Positions 34,527-43,668 are shown, numbered from the stretch's first letter. The stretch: 64,000 nucleotides of DNA from Flavobacteriaceae bacterium UBA1903 (GCA_002337605.1 DDGL01000006.1:20854-84853); one strand, 5' to 3'. Notes: generated by a model not told the origin, from the sequence alone. A program made the numbers and translations.

Positions 34527-35813
34527 TTAAATCTTAAATGCTTTTCTACCCGGATAATAGGCTACTTCGGCCAATTCTTCCTCAATTCTAAGCAACTGAT
34601 TGTACTTTGCCATACGGTCACTACGAGATGCTGAACCCGTTTTAATTTGTCCGCAGTTAAGGGCAACAGCCAGGTCTGCAATAGTGTTATCCTCGGTCTC
34701 CCCACTCCTGTGGCTCATTACCGAAGTATACCCTGCATTGTGTGCCATATTCACAGCTGCAATCGTTTCGGTGAGGGTACCTATCTGGTTCACTTTTATT
34801 AAAATTGAATTGGCTATATCTTCATCTATTCCTCTAGCCAATCTTTCTACGTTCGTAACAAACAAATCGTCACCCACCAACTGAACGTTAGCCCCCACTT
34901 TTTCGGTTAGAGATTTCCATCCGTCCCAGTCGTTTTCGTCCATTCCATCTTCTATGGAAATTATTGGATATTTCTCACATAATTCAGCTAAATAACTTGC
35001 CTGCTCTTCGCTGGTTCTTACCTTTCCACTATCGCCTTCAAATTTTGTGTAGTCATAGTTGCCGTTTACATAAAATTCGGCTGCAGCACAATCCAAGGCA
35101 ATCATAATATCGTCTCCCAACGTATAGCCCGCATTTTTTACTGCTTTTGCTATAGTGTCTAACGCATCTTCGGTTCCATCCAGTGTTGGAGCAAACCCTC
35201 CTTCGTCTCCTACGGCTGTACTTAAATTTCTATCGTGCAAAACTTTTTTAAGGTTGTGGAAAATTTCAGACCCCATTTGCATGGCTTCTGTGAAATTTTT
35301 TGCCTTTACAGGCATTACCATAAATTCCTGAAAAGCAATAGGCGCATCACTGTGCGATCCGCCATTAATAATATTCATCATAGGCACAGGCAGTGTTTTT
35401 GCACTTACACCACCTACATAGCGATATAAGGGTTGTCCCAACTCTGCCGCAGCAGCTTTCGCACAGGCCAGGGAAACACCCAGTATGGCATTTGCACCTA
35501 GTTTAGATTTATTAGGAGTTCCGTCCAGGTCTATCATAATCTTATCGATCTGTGCTTGCTCAAACACTGAAACACCCAAAAGTGTTCCTGCAATCTTTCC
35601 ATTTACATTTTCAACCGCTTTTAACACTCCTTTGCCCATATAGTCAGTACCTCCATCACGTAGTTCTACGGCTTCATGTTCTCCGGTTGAAGCTCCCGAA
35701 GGAACTGCAGCACGCCCTAAATAGCCGTGTTCTGTAATTACATCTACTTCTACAGTAGGGTTTCCTCTTGAGTCAAAAATTTGTCTTGCGTGAATGTCTA
35801 TGATGATGCTCAT
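34527..35813 (-). CDS. eno: Enolase
   Basis: 428 residues from the ATG at 35813, where the canonical N-terminus IIDIHARQIFDSRGNPT begins; the frame is open nine codons further upstream without family support. It converts 2-phosphoglycerate to phosphoenolpyruvate. Visible sites are the metal-binding ISIEDGMDENDW and VGDDLFVTN, catalytic lysine in ILIKVNQIGT, and SHRSGETED. It lies downstream of carA, with a strong terminator after it. Confidence 0.98.
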   Translation of the reverse strand: MSIIIDIHARQIFDSRGNPTVEVDVITEHGYLGRAAVPSGASTGEHEAVELRDGGTDYMGKGVLKAVENVNGKIAGTLLGVSVFEQAQIDKIMIDLDGTPNKSKLGANAILGVSLACAKAAAAELGQPLYRYVGGVSAKTLPVPMMNIINGGSHSDAPIAFQEFMVMPVKAKNFTEAMQMGSEIFHNLKKVLHDRNLSTAVGDEGGFAPTLDGTEDALDTIAKAVKNAGYTLGDDIMIALDCAAAEFYVNGNYDYTKFEGDSGKVRTSEEQASYLAELCEKYPIISIEDGMDENDWDGWKSLTEKVGANVQLVGDDLFVTNVERLARGIDEDIANSILIKVNQIGTLTETIAAVNMAHNAGYTSVMSHRSGETEDNTIADLAVALNCGQIKTGSASRSDRMAKYNQLLRIEEELAEVAYYPGRKAFKI

Positions 35814-35928
35814 ATTAGTGAGAAATTTACTTCGATACAATTTTGCAAACTATATCTTGTTTAGTTTATTAATGAATTTCCGCAAAATCACTCAGTAACC
35901 TTGCAGCAAATTGGTCTTAACTATTATG

Positions 35929-37038
35929 TTATTTAGATTTTTTTATATGCTCCACAAACTCATCAAACAAATAGCTTGCATCGTGTGGTCCTGGACTGGC
36001 TTCAGGGTGGTATTGCACTGAAAAAACGGGTTTGTTTTTCATTCTGATTCCTGCCGCTGTCTGATCGTTTAAATGTACGTGAGTAATTTCAATTGCTTCG
36101 TTAGCTTCAGCTTCTTCTCTATTAATAGCAAAACCGTGATTCTGTGAGGTAATTTCTCCTTTCCCGGTAATTAGATTTAAGATTGGGTGGTTAATTCCTC
36201 TATGTCCGTGATGCATTTTATAGGTGGAAATTCCATTTGCCAAGGCTAATATCTGGTGCCCTAAACATATTCCGAATAAAGGCTTTTCAGATTCGATGAT
36301 CTTTCTGGTAGTTTCTATAGCTTCAGTTAACGGTTCTGGATCTCCAGGACCATTGCTTAAGAAAAAACCATCCGGAGTAAAGCTATTCAAATCTTCAAAA
36401 GAAGCGTTATAGGGAAATACTTTAATGTAGCAATCTCTTTCAGCCAGGTTTCGAAGGATGTTTTTCTTGATACCAATATCCAATGCTGAAATTTTATAGG
36501 TGGCGTTTTTGTCTCCAAAAAAATAAGGCTCCTTGGTCGAAACTTTACTTGCCAGTTCCAGACCGTTCATATCTGGCACTTCTGCCAGTTGCTTTTTTAG
36601 CCCGTCTACATTGTCAACCTCTGTAGAAATTACTGCGTTCATAGCACCATTATCTCTAATATAGCTTACCAGCGCTCTGGTATCTACATCGCTAATGGCC
36701 AGAAGGTTGTTTTCATTTAAAAATTCTTCTAGGGAGCTATCGGCTTCAGGTCTTGAGTAGTGGTAACTAAAATTTCTACAAATAAGTCCTGCGATCTTAA
36801 TTCCTTCGCTTTCTACTTCATCCTTTGCAGTTCCGTAGTTTCCAATATGGGCGTTGGTCGTTACCATTAATTGGCCAAAATAAGAAGGGTCTGTAAAAAT
36901 TTCCTGATATCCCGTCATTCCGGTATTAAAACAAACTTCACCAAAGGAAGAACCTTCTTTACCTCCCACGGCTTTTCCGTGAAAAATGGTTCCATCTGCT
37001 AATAAAATAAGGGCGGGTTTTCTAGTTTGGTATTTCAT
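35929..37038 (-). CDS. carA: Carbamoyl-phosphate synthase small subunit (glutaminase)
   Basis: 369 residues. An N-terminal CPSase domain (about 5-140) and a class I glutamine amidotransferase domain with LSNGPGDP, the catalytic GICLGHQ (Cys), and HPEASPGPHD (His). It supplies ammonia to CarB for carbamoyl phosphate used in arginine and pyrimidine synthesis. carB is not adjacent. Confidence 0.97.
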   Translation of the reverse strand: MKYQTRKPALILLADGTIFHGKAVGGKEGSSFGEVCFNTGMTGYQEIFTDPSYFGQLMVTTNAHIGNYGTAKDEVESEGIKIAGLICRNFSYHYSRPEADSSLEEFLNENNLLAISDVDTRALVSYIRDNGAMNAVISTEVDNVDGLKKQLAEVPDMNGLELASKVSTKEPYFFGDKNATYKISALDIGIKKNILRNLAERDCYIKVFPYNASFEDLNSFTPDGFFLSNGPGDPEPLTEAIETTRKIIESEKPLFGICLGHQILALANGISTYKMHHGHRGINHPILNLITGKGEITSQNHGFAINREEAEANEAIEITHVHLNDQTAAGIRMKNKPVFSVQYHPEASPGPHDASYLFDEFVEHIKKSK

Positions 37039-37055
37039 CTTAAAAAAGTGTTTTG

Positions 37056-37063
37056 CAAAAATA
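37056..37063 (-). promoter_or_regulatory. -7 box TATTTTTG before carA
   Basis: Exact TAnnTTTG on the minus strand, 17 bases before the carA ATG; no clear -33 TTG. It lies downstream of the rplQ terminator, as expected for a separate carA(-eno) transcript. Confidence 0.5.
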
Positions 37064-37177
37064 CTTTAATTGAATTTGTTATTAAAATGGTGTTTCTATA
37101 AGTTTTGAACATTTTGAATTGCAAATCTGCCTGTTGTGTTCAAATTAGATAGGGCTATAGAGGTGCAAAAATTAATT

Positions 37178-37216
37178 CAAAAAAAAGGGACAAACATTTA
37201 ACTGTTTATCCCTTTT
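37178..37216 (-). terminator. Terminator of the ribosomal super-operon
   Basis: On the minus strand AAAAGGGA and TCCCTTTT form an 8-bp stem extended, after one mismatch, by 5 more pairs around a 6-base loop; eight T residues follow. It lies 26 bases after the rplQ stop. Confidence 0.9.
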
Positions 37217-37241
37217 AAAATATCTATTGAAGAATGTTCAT

Positions 37242-37718
37242 TTATTCCTCTTCTTTTTTAGCTTCGGTTGCTTTTGCCGGAGCAGCAGCTGGCTTAGAAC
37301 TTCCACGACGGCTACGACGTGTAGATTTCTTTTTCGTTGCTTTTCCTGCGTTGTACAACTCGTTGTAATCTACAAGCTCAATCATTGCCATATCTGCAGC
37401 ATCTCCCAGACGACTTCCTAATTTGATGATACGTGTGTATCCTCCAGGACGGTCACCAACTTTTACAGCAACATCGCGGAACAATTCAATTACAGCATCT
37501 TTTTGACGTATTCTCGACATAACGATACGACGGTTGTGCGTAGTATCTTCTTTAGACTTTGTAATAATGGGTTCTACAAATTGCTTAAGCGCTTTTGCTT
37601 TTGCTACAGTAGTGTTAATTCTCTTGTGTTCGATAAGGGAACAAGCCATATTGGCCAACATTGCTTTTCTGTGTGCAGTTTGTCTCCCTAAGTGATTTAC
37701 TTTTTTTCCGTGTCTCAT
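37242..37718 (-). CDS. rplQ: 50S ribosomal protein L17
   Basis: 158 residues. The L17 core (about 1-120, starting MRHGKKVNHLGR) is followed by a Lys/Ala/Glu-rich extension of about 35 residues, common in Bacteroidota L17. Last gene of the alpha segment, 61 bases after rpoA. Confidence 0.97.
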   Translation of the reverse strand: MRHGKKVNHLGRQTAHRKAMLANMACSLIEHKRINTTVAKAKALKQFVEPIITKSKEDTTHNRRIVMSRIRQKDAVIELFRDVAVKVGDRPGGYTRIIKLGSRLGDAADMAMIELVDYNELYNAGKATKKKSTRRSRRGSSKPAAAPAKATEAKKEEE

Positions 37719-37779
37719 GACATTTGTTTTATCATCTTGCTACCAAACCCGTTTTTAGCGAGGAGCAAAATATGATTAA

Positions 37780-38772
37780 TTAATCTTTATCTAATTTGTA
37801 TTTTGAAAGATCCATCCCGAAGTTCAGTCCTTTTACATTTACAAGCTCTTCCAGCTCAGTCAATGATTTTTTACCGAAGTTCCTGAATTTCATCAAGTCA
37901 TTCTTATTGTAAGACACCAAGTCTCCAAGGGTATCTACTTCTGCAGCCTTTAAACAGTTTAAGGCACGTACTGAAAGATCCATATCTACTAATTTGGTCT
38001 TTAGCAACTGACGCATGTGTAATGATTCCTCATCGTATGTTTCAGTTTGTGCAATCTCGTCTGCTTCCAACGTAATGCGCTCATCACTGAACAACATAAA
38101 GTGGTGGATTAAGGTTTTAGCAGCTTCAGTCAAGGCATCTTTTGGATGAATTGATCCGTCTGTCTGGATTTCGAAAACTAATTTTTCGTAATCTGTTTTC
38201 TGCTCTACACGGAAGTTTTCAATACTGTACTTCACGTTTTTTATTGGAGTATAAATAGAATCTGTAAAGATAGTTCCAAGAGGCGCATTTGCTTTCTTGT
38301 TTTCTTCAGCAGGAACATACCCACGACCTTTCTCGATAGTAATCTCGAAGTTCATGTTTACTTTCTTCTCCATGTTACAGATCACCAATTCCGGGTTCAA
38401 TACCTGGAAACCTGAAATGTACTTTTGGAAATCTCCTGCAGTTAACTGGTCATTTCCACTTACTGAAATGGTTACAGTTTCATTATCTATTTCATCTATT
38501 TGACGCTTAAAACGTACTTGTTTTAAGTTCAAAATTATTTCGGTTACATCTTCCACAACGCCTGCAATCGTAGAAAACTCGTGATCTACACCTTCGATAC
38601 GTACCGAAGTAATTGCAAAACCTTCCAGAGAAGATAGCAAAACCCTTCTAAGTGCATTACCAACTGTTAATCCGTAACCAGGTTCCAAAGGACGAAATTC
38701 GAATTTCCCCTCGAAATCTGTAGAGTTGATCATGATTACCTTATCGGGCTTCTGAAAACTAAATACTGCCAT
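37780..38772 (-). CDS. rpoA: RNA polymerase alpha subunit
   Basis: 330 residues: N-terminal dimerisation/assembly domain (about 1-235, with FEFRPLEPGYGLTVGNALRR) and a C-terminal DNA/activator-binding domain (about 260-318, with VRALNCLKAAEVDTLGDL and FGKKSLTELEE). Alpha dimer formation starts polymerase assembly. It lies between rpsD and rplQ, the usual order. Confidence 0.98.
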   Translation of the reverse strand: MAVFSFQKPDKVIMINSTDFEGKFEFRPLEPGYGLTVGNALRRVLLSSLEGFAITSVRIEGVDHEFSTIAGVVEDVTEIILNLKQVRFKRQIDEIDNETVTISVSGNDQLTAGDFQKYISGFQVLNPELVICNMEKKVNMNFEITIEKGRGYVPAEENKKANAPLGTIFTDSIYTPIKNVKYSIENFRVEQKTDYEKLVFEIQTDGSIHPKDALTEAAKTLIHHFMLFSDERITLEADEIAQTETYDEESLHMRQLLKTKLVDMDLSVRALNCLKAAEVDTLGDLVSYNKNDLMKFRNFGKKSLTELEELVNVKGLNFGMDLSKYKLDKD

Positions 38773-38868
38773 TTTTTTCTTCGTTTTAATTGTTATTTGG
38801 TTGCGCGATTTAAAAGTTTGAAGAAATACTTATGAATCCTTTGGCCAAATACCAATATGATTAATTTA

Positions 38869-39474
38869 TTATTTTGAATATAATTCGACGATAGACTGAA
38901 CATTGATGTTCTCTGGAATCTGGATCATTTGTGGAACAGAAACATAGGTTCCTTCCATTTTTTCACCGTTCCAGGTAATCCACTCGTATACGTGACGTGC
39001 ATTGTCTAACGAAGATGTAATAGCCTGTAGAGACTTAGATTTTTCTCTAACTCCTACAACATCACCAGCTTTTAATTGGTAAGAAGGAATGTTAACTTTT
39101 TCACCGTTTACTGTAATGTGTCTGTGACTCACTAATTGACGTGCACCACTACGTGTAGGAGCAATTCCCATACGGAATACAACGTTGTCTAAGCGAGATT
39201 CAGCTAATTGCAACAATACCTCACCTGTAATTCCAGGAGCTGCAGTTGCTCTTTTAAACATGTTTCTAAATTGACGCTCCAAAATACCGTAGGTATATTT
39301 TGCTTTTTGCTTTTCAGCCAGCTGGATTGCATATTCAGATTTTTTTCCACGACGACGGTTATTTCCGTGTTGCCCTGGAGGGTAGTTTCTTTTTTCGAAG
39401 GCTTTGTCGTCTCCGAAGATAGCCTCACCAAATTTACGGGCTATTTTAGATTTTGGACCAGTATATCTTGCCAT
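38869..39474 (-). CDS. rpsD: 30S ribosomal protein S4
   Basis: 201 residues, with the S4 RNA-binding domain at about 92-155 (SRLDNVVFRMGIAPTRSGAR, then QLVSHRHITVNG). The N-terminus lacks the zinc-binding cysteines of some S4 proteins. S4 nucleates 30S assembly and in several bacteria represses its own operon. The 165-base gap before it contains a long hairpin and an exact -7 box. Confidence 0.97.
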   Translation of the reverse strand: MARYTGPKSKIARKFGEAIFGDDKAFEKRNYPPGQHGNNRRRGKKSEYAIQLAEKQKAKYTYGILERQFRNMFKRATAAPGITGEVLLQLAESRLDNVVFRMGIAPTRSGARQLVSHRHITVNGEKVNIPSYQLKAGDVVGVREKSKSLQAITSSLDNARHVYEWITWNGEKMEGTYVSVPQMIQIPENINVQSIVELYSK

Positions 39475-39571
39475 TTCTAGTTGTTTTTGAAGGAGAAACT
39501 AAATTAAGGTCTTACGTTAATCCTCTAGTTTCCTAACCCTTCGGTTGATATTTATTAAAATTTTCAGTTTG

Positions 39572-39579
39572 CAAATATA
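39572..39579 (-). promoter_or_regulatory. Internal -7 box TATATTTG before rpsD
   Basis: Exact TAnnTTTG on the minus strand, 97 bases before the rpsD ATG and directly at the 3' foot of the hairpin at 39578-39623. It suggests an extra promoter for rpsD-rpoA-rplQ; the -33 element is not obvious. Confidence 0.45.
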
Positions 39580-39623
39580 CGACGTACAATGCTATAAAAT
39601 ACTTTTATGCACTGTATATCGTA
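39578..39623 (-). promoter_or_regulatory. Long imperfect hairpin between rpsK and rpsD
   Basis: As minus-strand RNA, the two arms (39623-39603 and 39599-39578) form about 21 pairs with one A/C mismatch, two G-U pairs, one bulged A and a 3-base loop. No U-tract follows, so it is not a standard terminator. It could be a ribosomal-protein autoregulatory site, an RNase III site, or a protein-binding dyad at the internal promoter. Confidence 0.5.
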
Positions 39624-39639
39624 TCTGCTTAAAAAAGTG

Positions 39640-40038
39640 TTATACTCTTCTACGTTTTGCCGGACGACATCCGTTGTGTGGCATTGGAGTTACATCAATG
39701 ATTTCAGTAACTTCAATTCCTGCATTGTGGATAGAACGAATAGCAGATTCCCTACCATTTCCTGGTCCTTTTACGTATACTTTACACTTGCGCATTCCAG
39801 CTTCTGTTGCAACACCTGCTGCATCTTCTGCTGCTAATTGTGCAGCGTAAGGAGTGTTTTTCTTAGATCCTCTAAAGCCCATTTTACCGGCAGAAGACCA
39901 AGAGATTACATCTCCGTTCTTATTTGTCAACGAAATGATAATGTTGTTGAAGGATGCTGTGATGTGTGCTTCACCCACAGAGTCCACATTAACTTTACGT
40001 TTTTTTGTGCTTTTAGCTTTTGGATTTGACTTTGCCAT
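39640..40038 (-). CDS. rpsK: 30S ribosomal protein S11
   Basis: 132 residues, with GEAHITASFNNIIISLT and the C-terminal DVTPMPHNGCRPAKRRRV typical of S11. A platform protein of the 30S subunit. It follows rpsM by 11 bases. Confidence 0.98.
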   Translation of the reverse strand: MAKSNPKAKSTKKRKVNVDSVGEAHITASFNNIIISLTNKNGDVISWSSAGKMGFRGSKKNTPYAAQLAAEDAAGVATEAGMRKCKVYVKGPGNGRESAIRSIHNAGIEVTEIIDVTPMPHNGCRPAKRRRV

Positions 40039-40049
40039 ATCTCTAGTGA

Positions 40050-40424
40050 TTATTTAGTTGCTTTTTTCTTGTTAGCAACTGTTTTACGTTTTCCTTTTCT
40101 GGTTCTTGAGTTGTTCTTGGTACGTTGTCCACGTAACGGAAGACCCGCTCTGTGGCGAATACCTCTGTAACAACCAATGTCCATTAAGCGTTTAATGCTT
40201 AATTGCACTTCACTACGTAACTCACCTTCGATTTTGAAAGACCCAACAGCATCACGAATAGCACCGATTTCATCATCGTTCCACTCGTTTACTTTTTTGT
40301 CTTCGCTAACTCCGGCTTTTTCCAATATATCCTTCGCGCGGCTATTGCCAATTCCGAAGATATACGTTAACGCGATTACACCCCTTTTTTGCTTTGGGAT
40401 ATCTACACCTGCGATTCTTGCCAT
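40050..40424 (-). CDS. rpsM: 30S ribosomal protein S13
   Basis: 124 residues, starting MARIAGVDIPKQKRGVIALT, with the helix-hairpin-helix region and C-terminal RGLPLRGQRTK-type tail (here AGLPLRGQRTKNNSRTRKG). It sits at the 30S head and contacts the 50S subunit. It follows rpmJ by 3 bases. Confidence 0.98.
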   Translation of the reverse strand: MARIAGVDIPKQKRGVIALTYIFGIGNSRAKDILEKAGVSEDKKVNEWNDDEIGAIRDAVGSFKIEGELRSEVQLSIKRLMDIGCYRGIRHRAGLPLRGQRTKNNSRTRKGKRKTVANKKKATK

Positions 40425-40427
40425 AAC

Positions 40428-40544
40428 TTATCCTTGTCTTTGTTTGAACCTAGGGTTCTTTTTATTAATTACATATAATCTGCCTTTTCTGCGAACAATC
40501 TTGCAGTCGGCACTTCTCTTTTTAACTGATGCTCTAACTTTCAT
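40428..40544 (-). CDS. rpmJ: 50S ribosomal protein L36 (zinc-free form)
   Basis: 38 residues, beginning MKVRASVKKRS and ending NKKNPRFKQRQG. Only one cysteine (C14) remains of the zinc ligands of the C+ form; the Cys11, Cys27 and His33 positions are replaced. It is thus the zinc-independent (C-) type. It lies between infA and rpsM, 6 and 3 bases from them. Confidence 0.95.
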   Translation of the reverse strand: MKVRASVKKRSADCKIVRRKGRLYVINKKNPRFKQRQG

Positions 40545-40550
40545 AATAGC

Positions 40551-40766
40551 TTAGTATCTGTATGTGATTCGAGCCTTTGTTAAATCGTAAGGGCTCATTT
40601 CTAATTTTACTTTGTCTCCAGGTAACAATTTAATATAGTGCATACGCATCTTACCTGAAATATGCGCTGTAACAACGTGACCGTTTTCTAATTCCACTCT
40701 AAACATTGCGTTAGACAATGCTTCGATTATAGTTCCATCTTGTTCTATTGCGGGTTGTTTGGCCAT
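40551..40766 (-). CDS. infA: Translation initiation factor IF-1
   Basis: 71 residues, an OB-fold S1-like domain with 'IIEALSNAMFRVELENGH' and GDKVKLEMSPYDLTKARI. It blocks the A site during initiation. Located 2 bases after secY, without map or adk between, unlike the E. coli or Bacillus order. Confidence 0.97.
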   Translation of the reverse strand: MAKQPAIEQDGTIIEALSNAMFRVELENGHVVTAHISGKMRMHYIKLLPGDKVKLEMSPYDLTKARITYRY

Positions 40767-40768
40767 AA

Positions 40769-42103
40769 TTATGCTACTGCTTTTCTGTTTTTACCGCTCT
40801 TCATTAATCCATCGTAATGACGGTTGAGCAGGTATGAATTAATTTGTTGCATTGTATCTATTGCTACACCTACCATAATTAATAGTGAGGTTCCTCCAAA
40901 GAACAATGCCCATCCTTGTTGTACTCCCATAAGCTTTACTACAAAAGCCGGGAAGATAGCTACCAAAGCCAGGAATATAGATCCAGGCAAGGTAATTTGC
41001 GACATGATCCTATCCAAGAATTCGGCCGTATCGGTTCCTGGTTTAATACCCGGAATAAAACCACCACTTCTCTTCAAGTCATCTGCCATTTTGTTGGTTG
41101 GTACCGTAATAGCTGTGTAGAAATATGTGAAAATAATGATCAACGCTGCAAACACAACATTATACCACAATCCAAAAATATCACTAAACGTCGCTAACAT
41201 ACTTTGTCCCCACTCGGTATCCTTAATGGATCCTAAGTTTGCCAAAGCAGTTGGTACAAACATTAATGCTTGTGCAAAGATAATTGGCATAACTCCAGAT
41301 GCATTCAACTTTAAAGGAATGAACTGGCGTGCACCAAATATATTCTTTTCGTATCCACCACTAGCGGTACGTCTTGCATACTGGACCGGGATCTTTCGGA
41401 CCGCCATGACCAGCATTACACAGGCGAGAATAATTACAAACCAGATTACCAATTCAATCAACACAAACATAATGCTACTTGAAGCAATTTCCTGTGCAAA
41501 AGACTGTGGTAATGTTGCAATAATACCTACCATAATTAAGATAGAGATACCATTTCCAATACCTTTATCTGTAATTTTTTCACCAAGCCACATCGCAAAG
41601 ATACAACCAGTTACTAAGATGATCGTAGAAGATACAAAGAACATAGGCGTTTTACCTAAGATGAATGCGTCGGTAGGAACTCCAAGAGCTTCCAGACCAA
41701 ACAAATAACTAGGCGCCTGAACCAAACAAATACCAATGGTTAACCAACGGGTAATTTGAGTGATCTTTTTTCTACCACTTTCTCCTTCTTTCTGTAATTT
41801 CTGAAGATACGGAACTGCAATTTGCATTAACTGAACCACAATGGAAGCAGAAATATATGGCATAATACCCAACGCAAAAACAGAAGCATTTGCAAAAGCA
41901 CCTCCTGTAAAAGCATTTAATAATCCACCAATTCCACCAGCATCAAAGTTGCCAGCAAATCCGCCCAATTTTGAAGCATCAATTCCCGGTAATACTACTT
42001 GTGCACCAAAACGGTATACTAATAATAGCCCAAGAGTAACCATAATACGGTTACGAAGCTCCTCTATTTTCCAGACATTTTTTAAGTTCTCGATAAATTT
42101 CAT
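40769..42103 (-). CDS. secY: Preprotein translocase subunit SecY
   Basis: 444 residues with ten predicted transmembrane helices; the plug region follows the first helix (FGAQVVLPGID). The cytoplasmic loops carry the ribosome/SecA contacts, including GGYEKNIFGARQFIPLKLN. It forms the SecYEG channel and works with Ffh encoded elsewhere in the window. Confidence 0.97.
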   Translation of the reverse strand: MKFIENLKNVWKIEELRNRIMVTLGLLLVYRFGAQVVLPGIDASKLGGFAGNFDAGGIGGLLNAFTGGAFANASVFALGIMPYISASIVVQLMQIAVPYLQKLQKEGESGRKKITQITRWLTIGICLVQAPSYLFGLEALGVPTDAFILGKTPMFFVSSTIILVTGCIFAMWLGEKITDKGIGNGISILIMVGIIATLPQSFAQEIASSSIMFVLIELVIWFVIILACVMLVMAVRKIPVQYARRTASGGYEKNIFGARQFIPLKLNASGVMPIIFAQALMFVPTALANLGSIKDTEWGQSMLATFSDIFGLWYNVVFAALIIIFTYFYTAITVPTNKMADDLKRSGGFIPGIKPGTDTAEFLDRIMSQITLPGSIFLALVAIFPAFVVKLMGVQQGWALFFGGTSLLIMVGVAIDTMQQINSYLLNRHYDGLMKSGKNRKAVA

Positions 42104-42116
42104 CCGTATATCTGTA

Positions 42117-42569
42117 TTACAATGTTATTGCTTCACCTCCGGCAGCTTCAATAGCTTGCTTCGCTGAGGCAGTAAACTTGTGTGCAGATACTTTTAATCC
42201 AGCTTTCAATTCTCCTCTACCTAAAATCTTCACCATTTCGTTCTTTCCGGCCAAACGAAGACTTACCATTGTATCGAAGTCTACTGTATCCTTTATTTTC
42301 TTGTCATCAACCAGTTTCTGAAGCGTATCAAGATTTACACCCTGGTACTCTTTACGGTTAATGTTCGTGAACCCAAACTTAGGCACACGGCGTTGTAAAG
42401 GCATTTGACCTCCTTCAAAACCAACTTTTTTAGAGTATCCCGAACGTGACTTCGCACCTTTGTGTCCACGGCCCGATGTTCCAGCTTTACCAGAACCTTG
42501 ACCTCGCCCTAATCGTTTTCCCTCTCTATGGGTAGCACCTTTTGCAGGTTTTAAGTTACTTAAATCCAT
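42117..42569 (-). CDS. rplO: 50S ribosomal protein L15
   Basis: 150 residues; the N-terminal Gly/Arg/Lys-rich extension (GKRLGRGQGSGKAGTSGRGH) and the C-terminal KFTASAKQAIEAAGG are characteristic. Between rpmD and secY. Confidence 0.98.
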   Translation of the reverse strand: MDLSNLKPAKGATHREGKRLGRGQGSGKAGTSGRGHKGAKSRSGYSKKVGFEGGQMPLQRRVPKFGFTNINRKEYQGVNLDTLQKLVDDKKIKDTVDFDTMVSLRLAGKNEMVKILGRGELKAGLKVSAHKFTASAKQAIEAAGGEAITL

Positions 42570-42579
42570 GTTGTATATC

Positions 42580-42759
42580 TTAAACAGTTTCTACTGAAAC
42601 CAAGTGTTTAACTTTATTTACCATACCAAGAATATTTGGCGTGTCTTCATGCTCTATAGTCTGTCCGATCTTTTTAAGACCCAACGCTTCAAGCGTTCTC
42701 TTTTGGTTCTGTGTGCGGTTGATGGCACTCTTCACCTTAGTTACTTTAATTTTTGCCAT
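42580..42759 (-). CDS. rpmD: 50S ribosomal protein L30
   Basis: 59 residues, starting MAKIKVTKVKSAINRTQNQK, with KRTLEALGLKKIGQ and the C-terminal GMVNKVKHLV, the normal short bacterial L30. It lies between rpsE (11 bases) and rplO (10 bases). Confidence 0.96.
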   Translation of the reverse strand: MAKIKVTKVKSAINRTQNQKRTLEALGLKKIGQTIEHEDTPNILGMVNKVKHLVSVETV

Positions 42760-42770
42760 TTCTCTAGTAT

Positions 42771-43295
42771 TTATCCTTTATATAATTTTTCCAAAGTAAT
42801 ACCACGTTGTTTTGCAACGGTCTCTGCACTACGCAATTGTAACAAAGCATCAAATGTTGCTTTTACTACGTTGTGTGGGTTTGATGACCCCTGAGACTTA
42901 GATAATACATCGTGAACTCCTACTGATTCTAATACCGCACGTACCGCACCACCAGCGATTAGACCGGTACCAGGCGCTGCTGGTAAAAGATTTACTCGTG
43001 CTCCACCATACTTACCTTTTTGCTCGTGTGGTAAAGAAGCTCTGTTTAAAGGAATACGAACCAAGTTTTTCTTAGCGTCTTCAATAGCTTTGGCAATGGC
43101 ACTGGCAACGTCCTTAGACTTACCTAACCCTTGTCCAACTACTCCGTTCTCGTCTCCTACAACTACAATAGCTGAAAATCCGAAAGCACGACCACCTTTG
43201 GTTACCTTAGTAACACGTTGTACACCCACCAAACGGTCTTTTAATTCAAGACCTCCTGGTTTTACTGTTTCTACGTTTTTATAATCTTGATACAT
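42771..43295 (-). CDS. rpsE: 30S ribosomal protein S5
   Basis: 174 residues. Double-stranded-RNA-binding-like N-terminal domain (LKDRLVGVQRVTKVTKGG, then FGFSAIVVVGD) and C-terminal domain with PLNRASLPHE and KAPGTG-type loop (here AAPGTGLIAGG). It affects translational accuracy. It follows rplR by 5 bases. Confidence 0.98.
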   Translation of the reverse strand: MYQDYKNVETVKPGGLELKDRLVGVQRVTKVTKGGRAFGFSAIVVVGDENGVVGQGLGKSKDVASAIAKAIEDAKKNLVRIPLNRASLPHEQKGKYGGARVNLLPAAPGTGLIAGGAVRAVLESVGVHDVLSKSQGSSNPHNVVKATFDALLQLRSAETVAKQRGITLEKLYKG

Positions 43296-43300
43296 ATTTC

Positions 43301-43657
43301 TTAGAATTTAAGGCCGCCTTCGCGAGCTCCTTCAGCTAATGATTTAACTCTCCCGTGGTAAAGGTATCCACCTCTGTCAAAACTTACAGTTTCAACACCG
43401 GCTTTGGTTGCTTTTTCAGCAATCGCCTTTCCAACTAATTTTGCAGCTTCAACTTTATTTACTTTTGAAGCGTCTATGTCTTTATCTCTTGAAGATGCAG
43501 CAGTAATGGTTTTTCCACTTACATCGTCAATAAGTTGCGCATAAATCTCTTTGTTGCTTCTGAAAACAGCCAAACGAGGTCGTTGCTCTGTTCCGGAAAC
43601 CGTTTTGCGTATTCTGAAACGCAAACGTTGTCTTCTATCTTCTTTTGATAATGCCAT
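43301..43657 (-). CDS. rplR: 50S ribosomal protein L18
   Basis: 118 residues, with RPRLAVFRSNKEIYAQLIDD and the C-terminal FDRGGYLYHGRVKSLAEGAR. It binds 5S rRNA with L5. Between rplF and rpsE. Confidence 0.98.
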   Translation of the reverse strand: MALSKEDRRQRLRFRIRKTVSGTEQRPRLAVFRSNKEIYAQLIDDVSGKTITAASSRDKDIDASKVNKVEAAKLVGKAIAEKATKAGVETVSFDRGGYLYHGRVKSLAEGAREGGLKF

Positions 43658-43668
43658 AACGTTATTTC

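Noticed and set aside
35814..35840. Nine-codon N-terminal extension of enolase
   Set aside because: Enolases begin at the IIDIHARQI segment; the extension is intergenic AT-rich sequence.
38839..38851. TTTGGCCAAA palindrome between rpsD and rpoA
   Set aside because: Ten bases, no companion element; likely chance.
40177..40554. 125-codon plus-strand frame over rpsM, rpmJ and infA
   Set aside because: It covers three certain minus-strand genes, and its translation has no family features.
41127..41708. 193-codon open frame on the plus strand opposite secY
   Set aside because: It is antisense to a certain gene, with a translation poor in ordered domains and no initiation context; open only because of secY codon bias.
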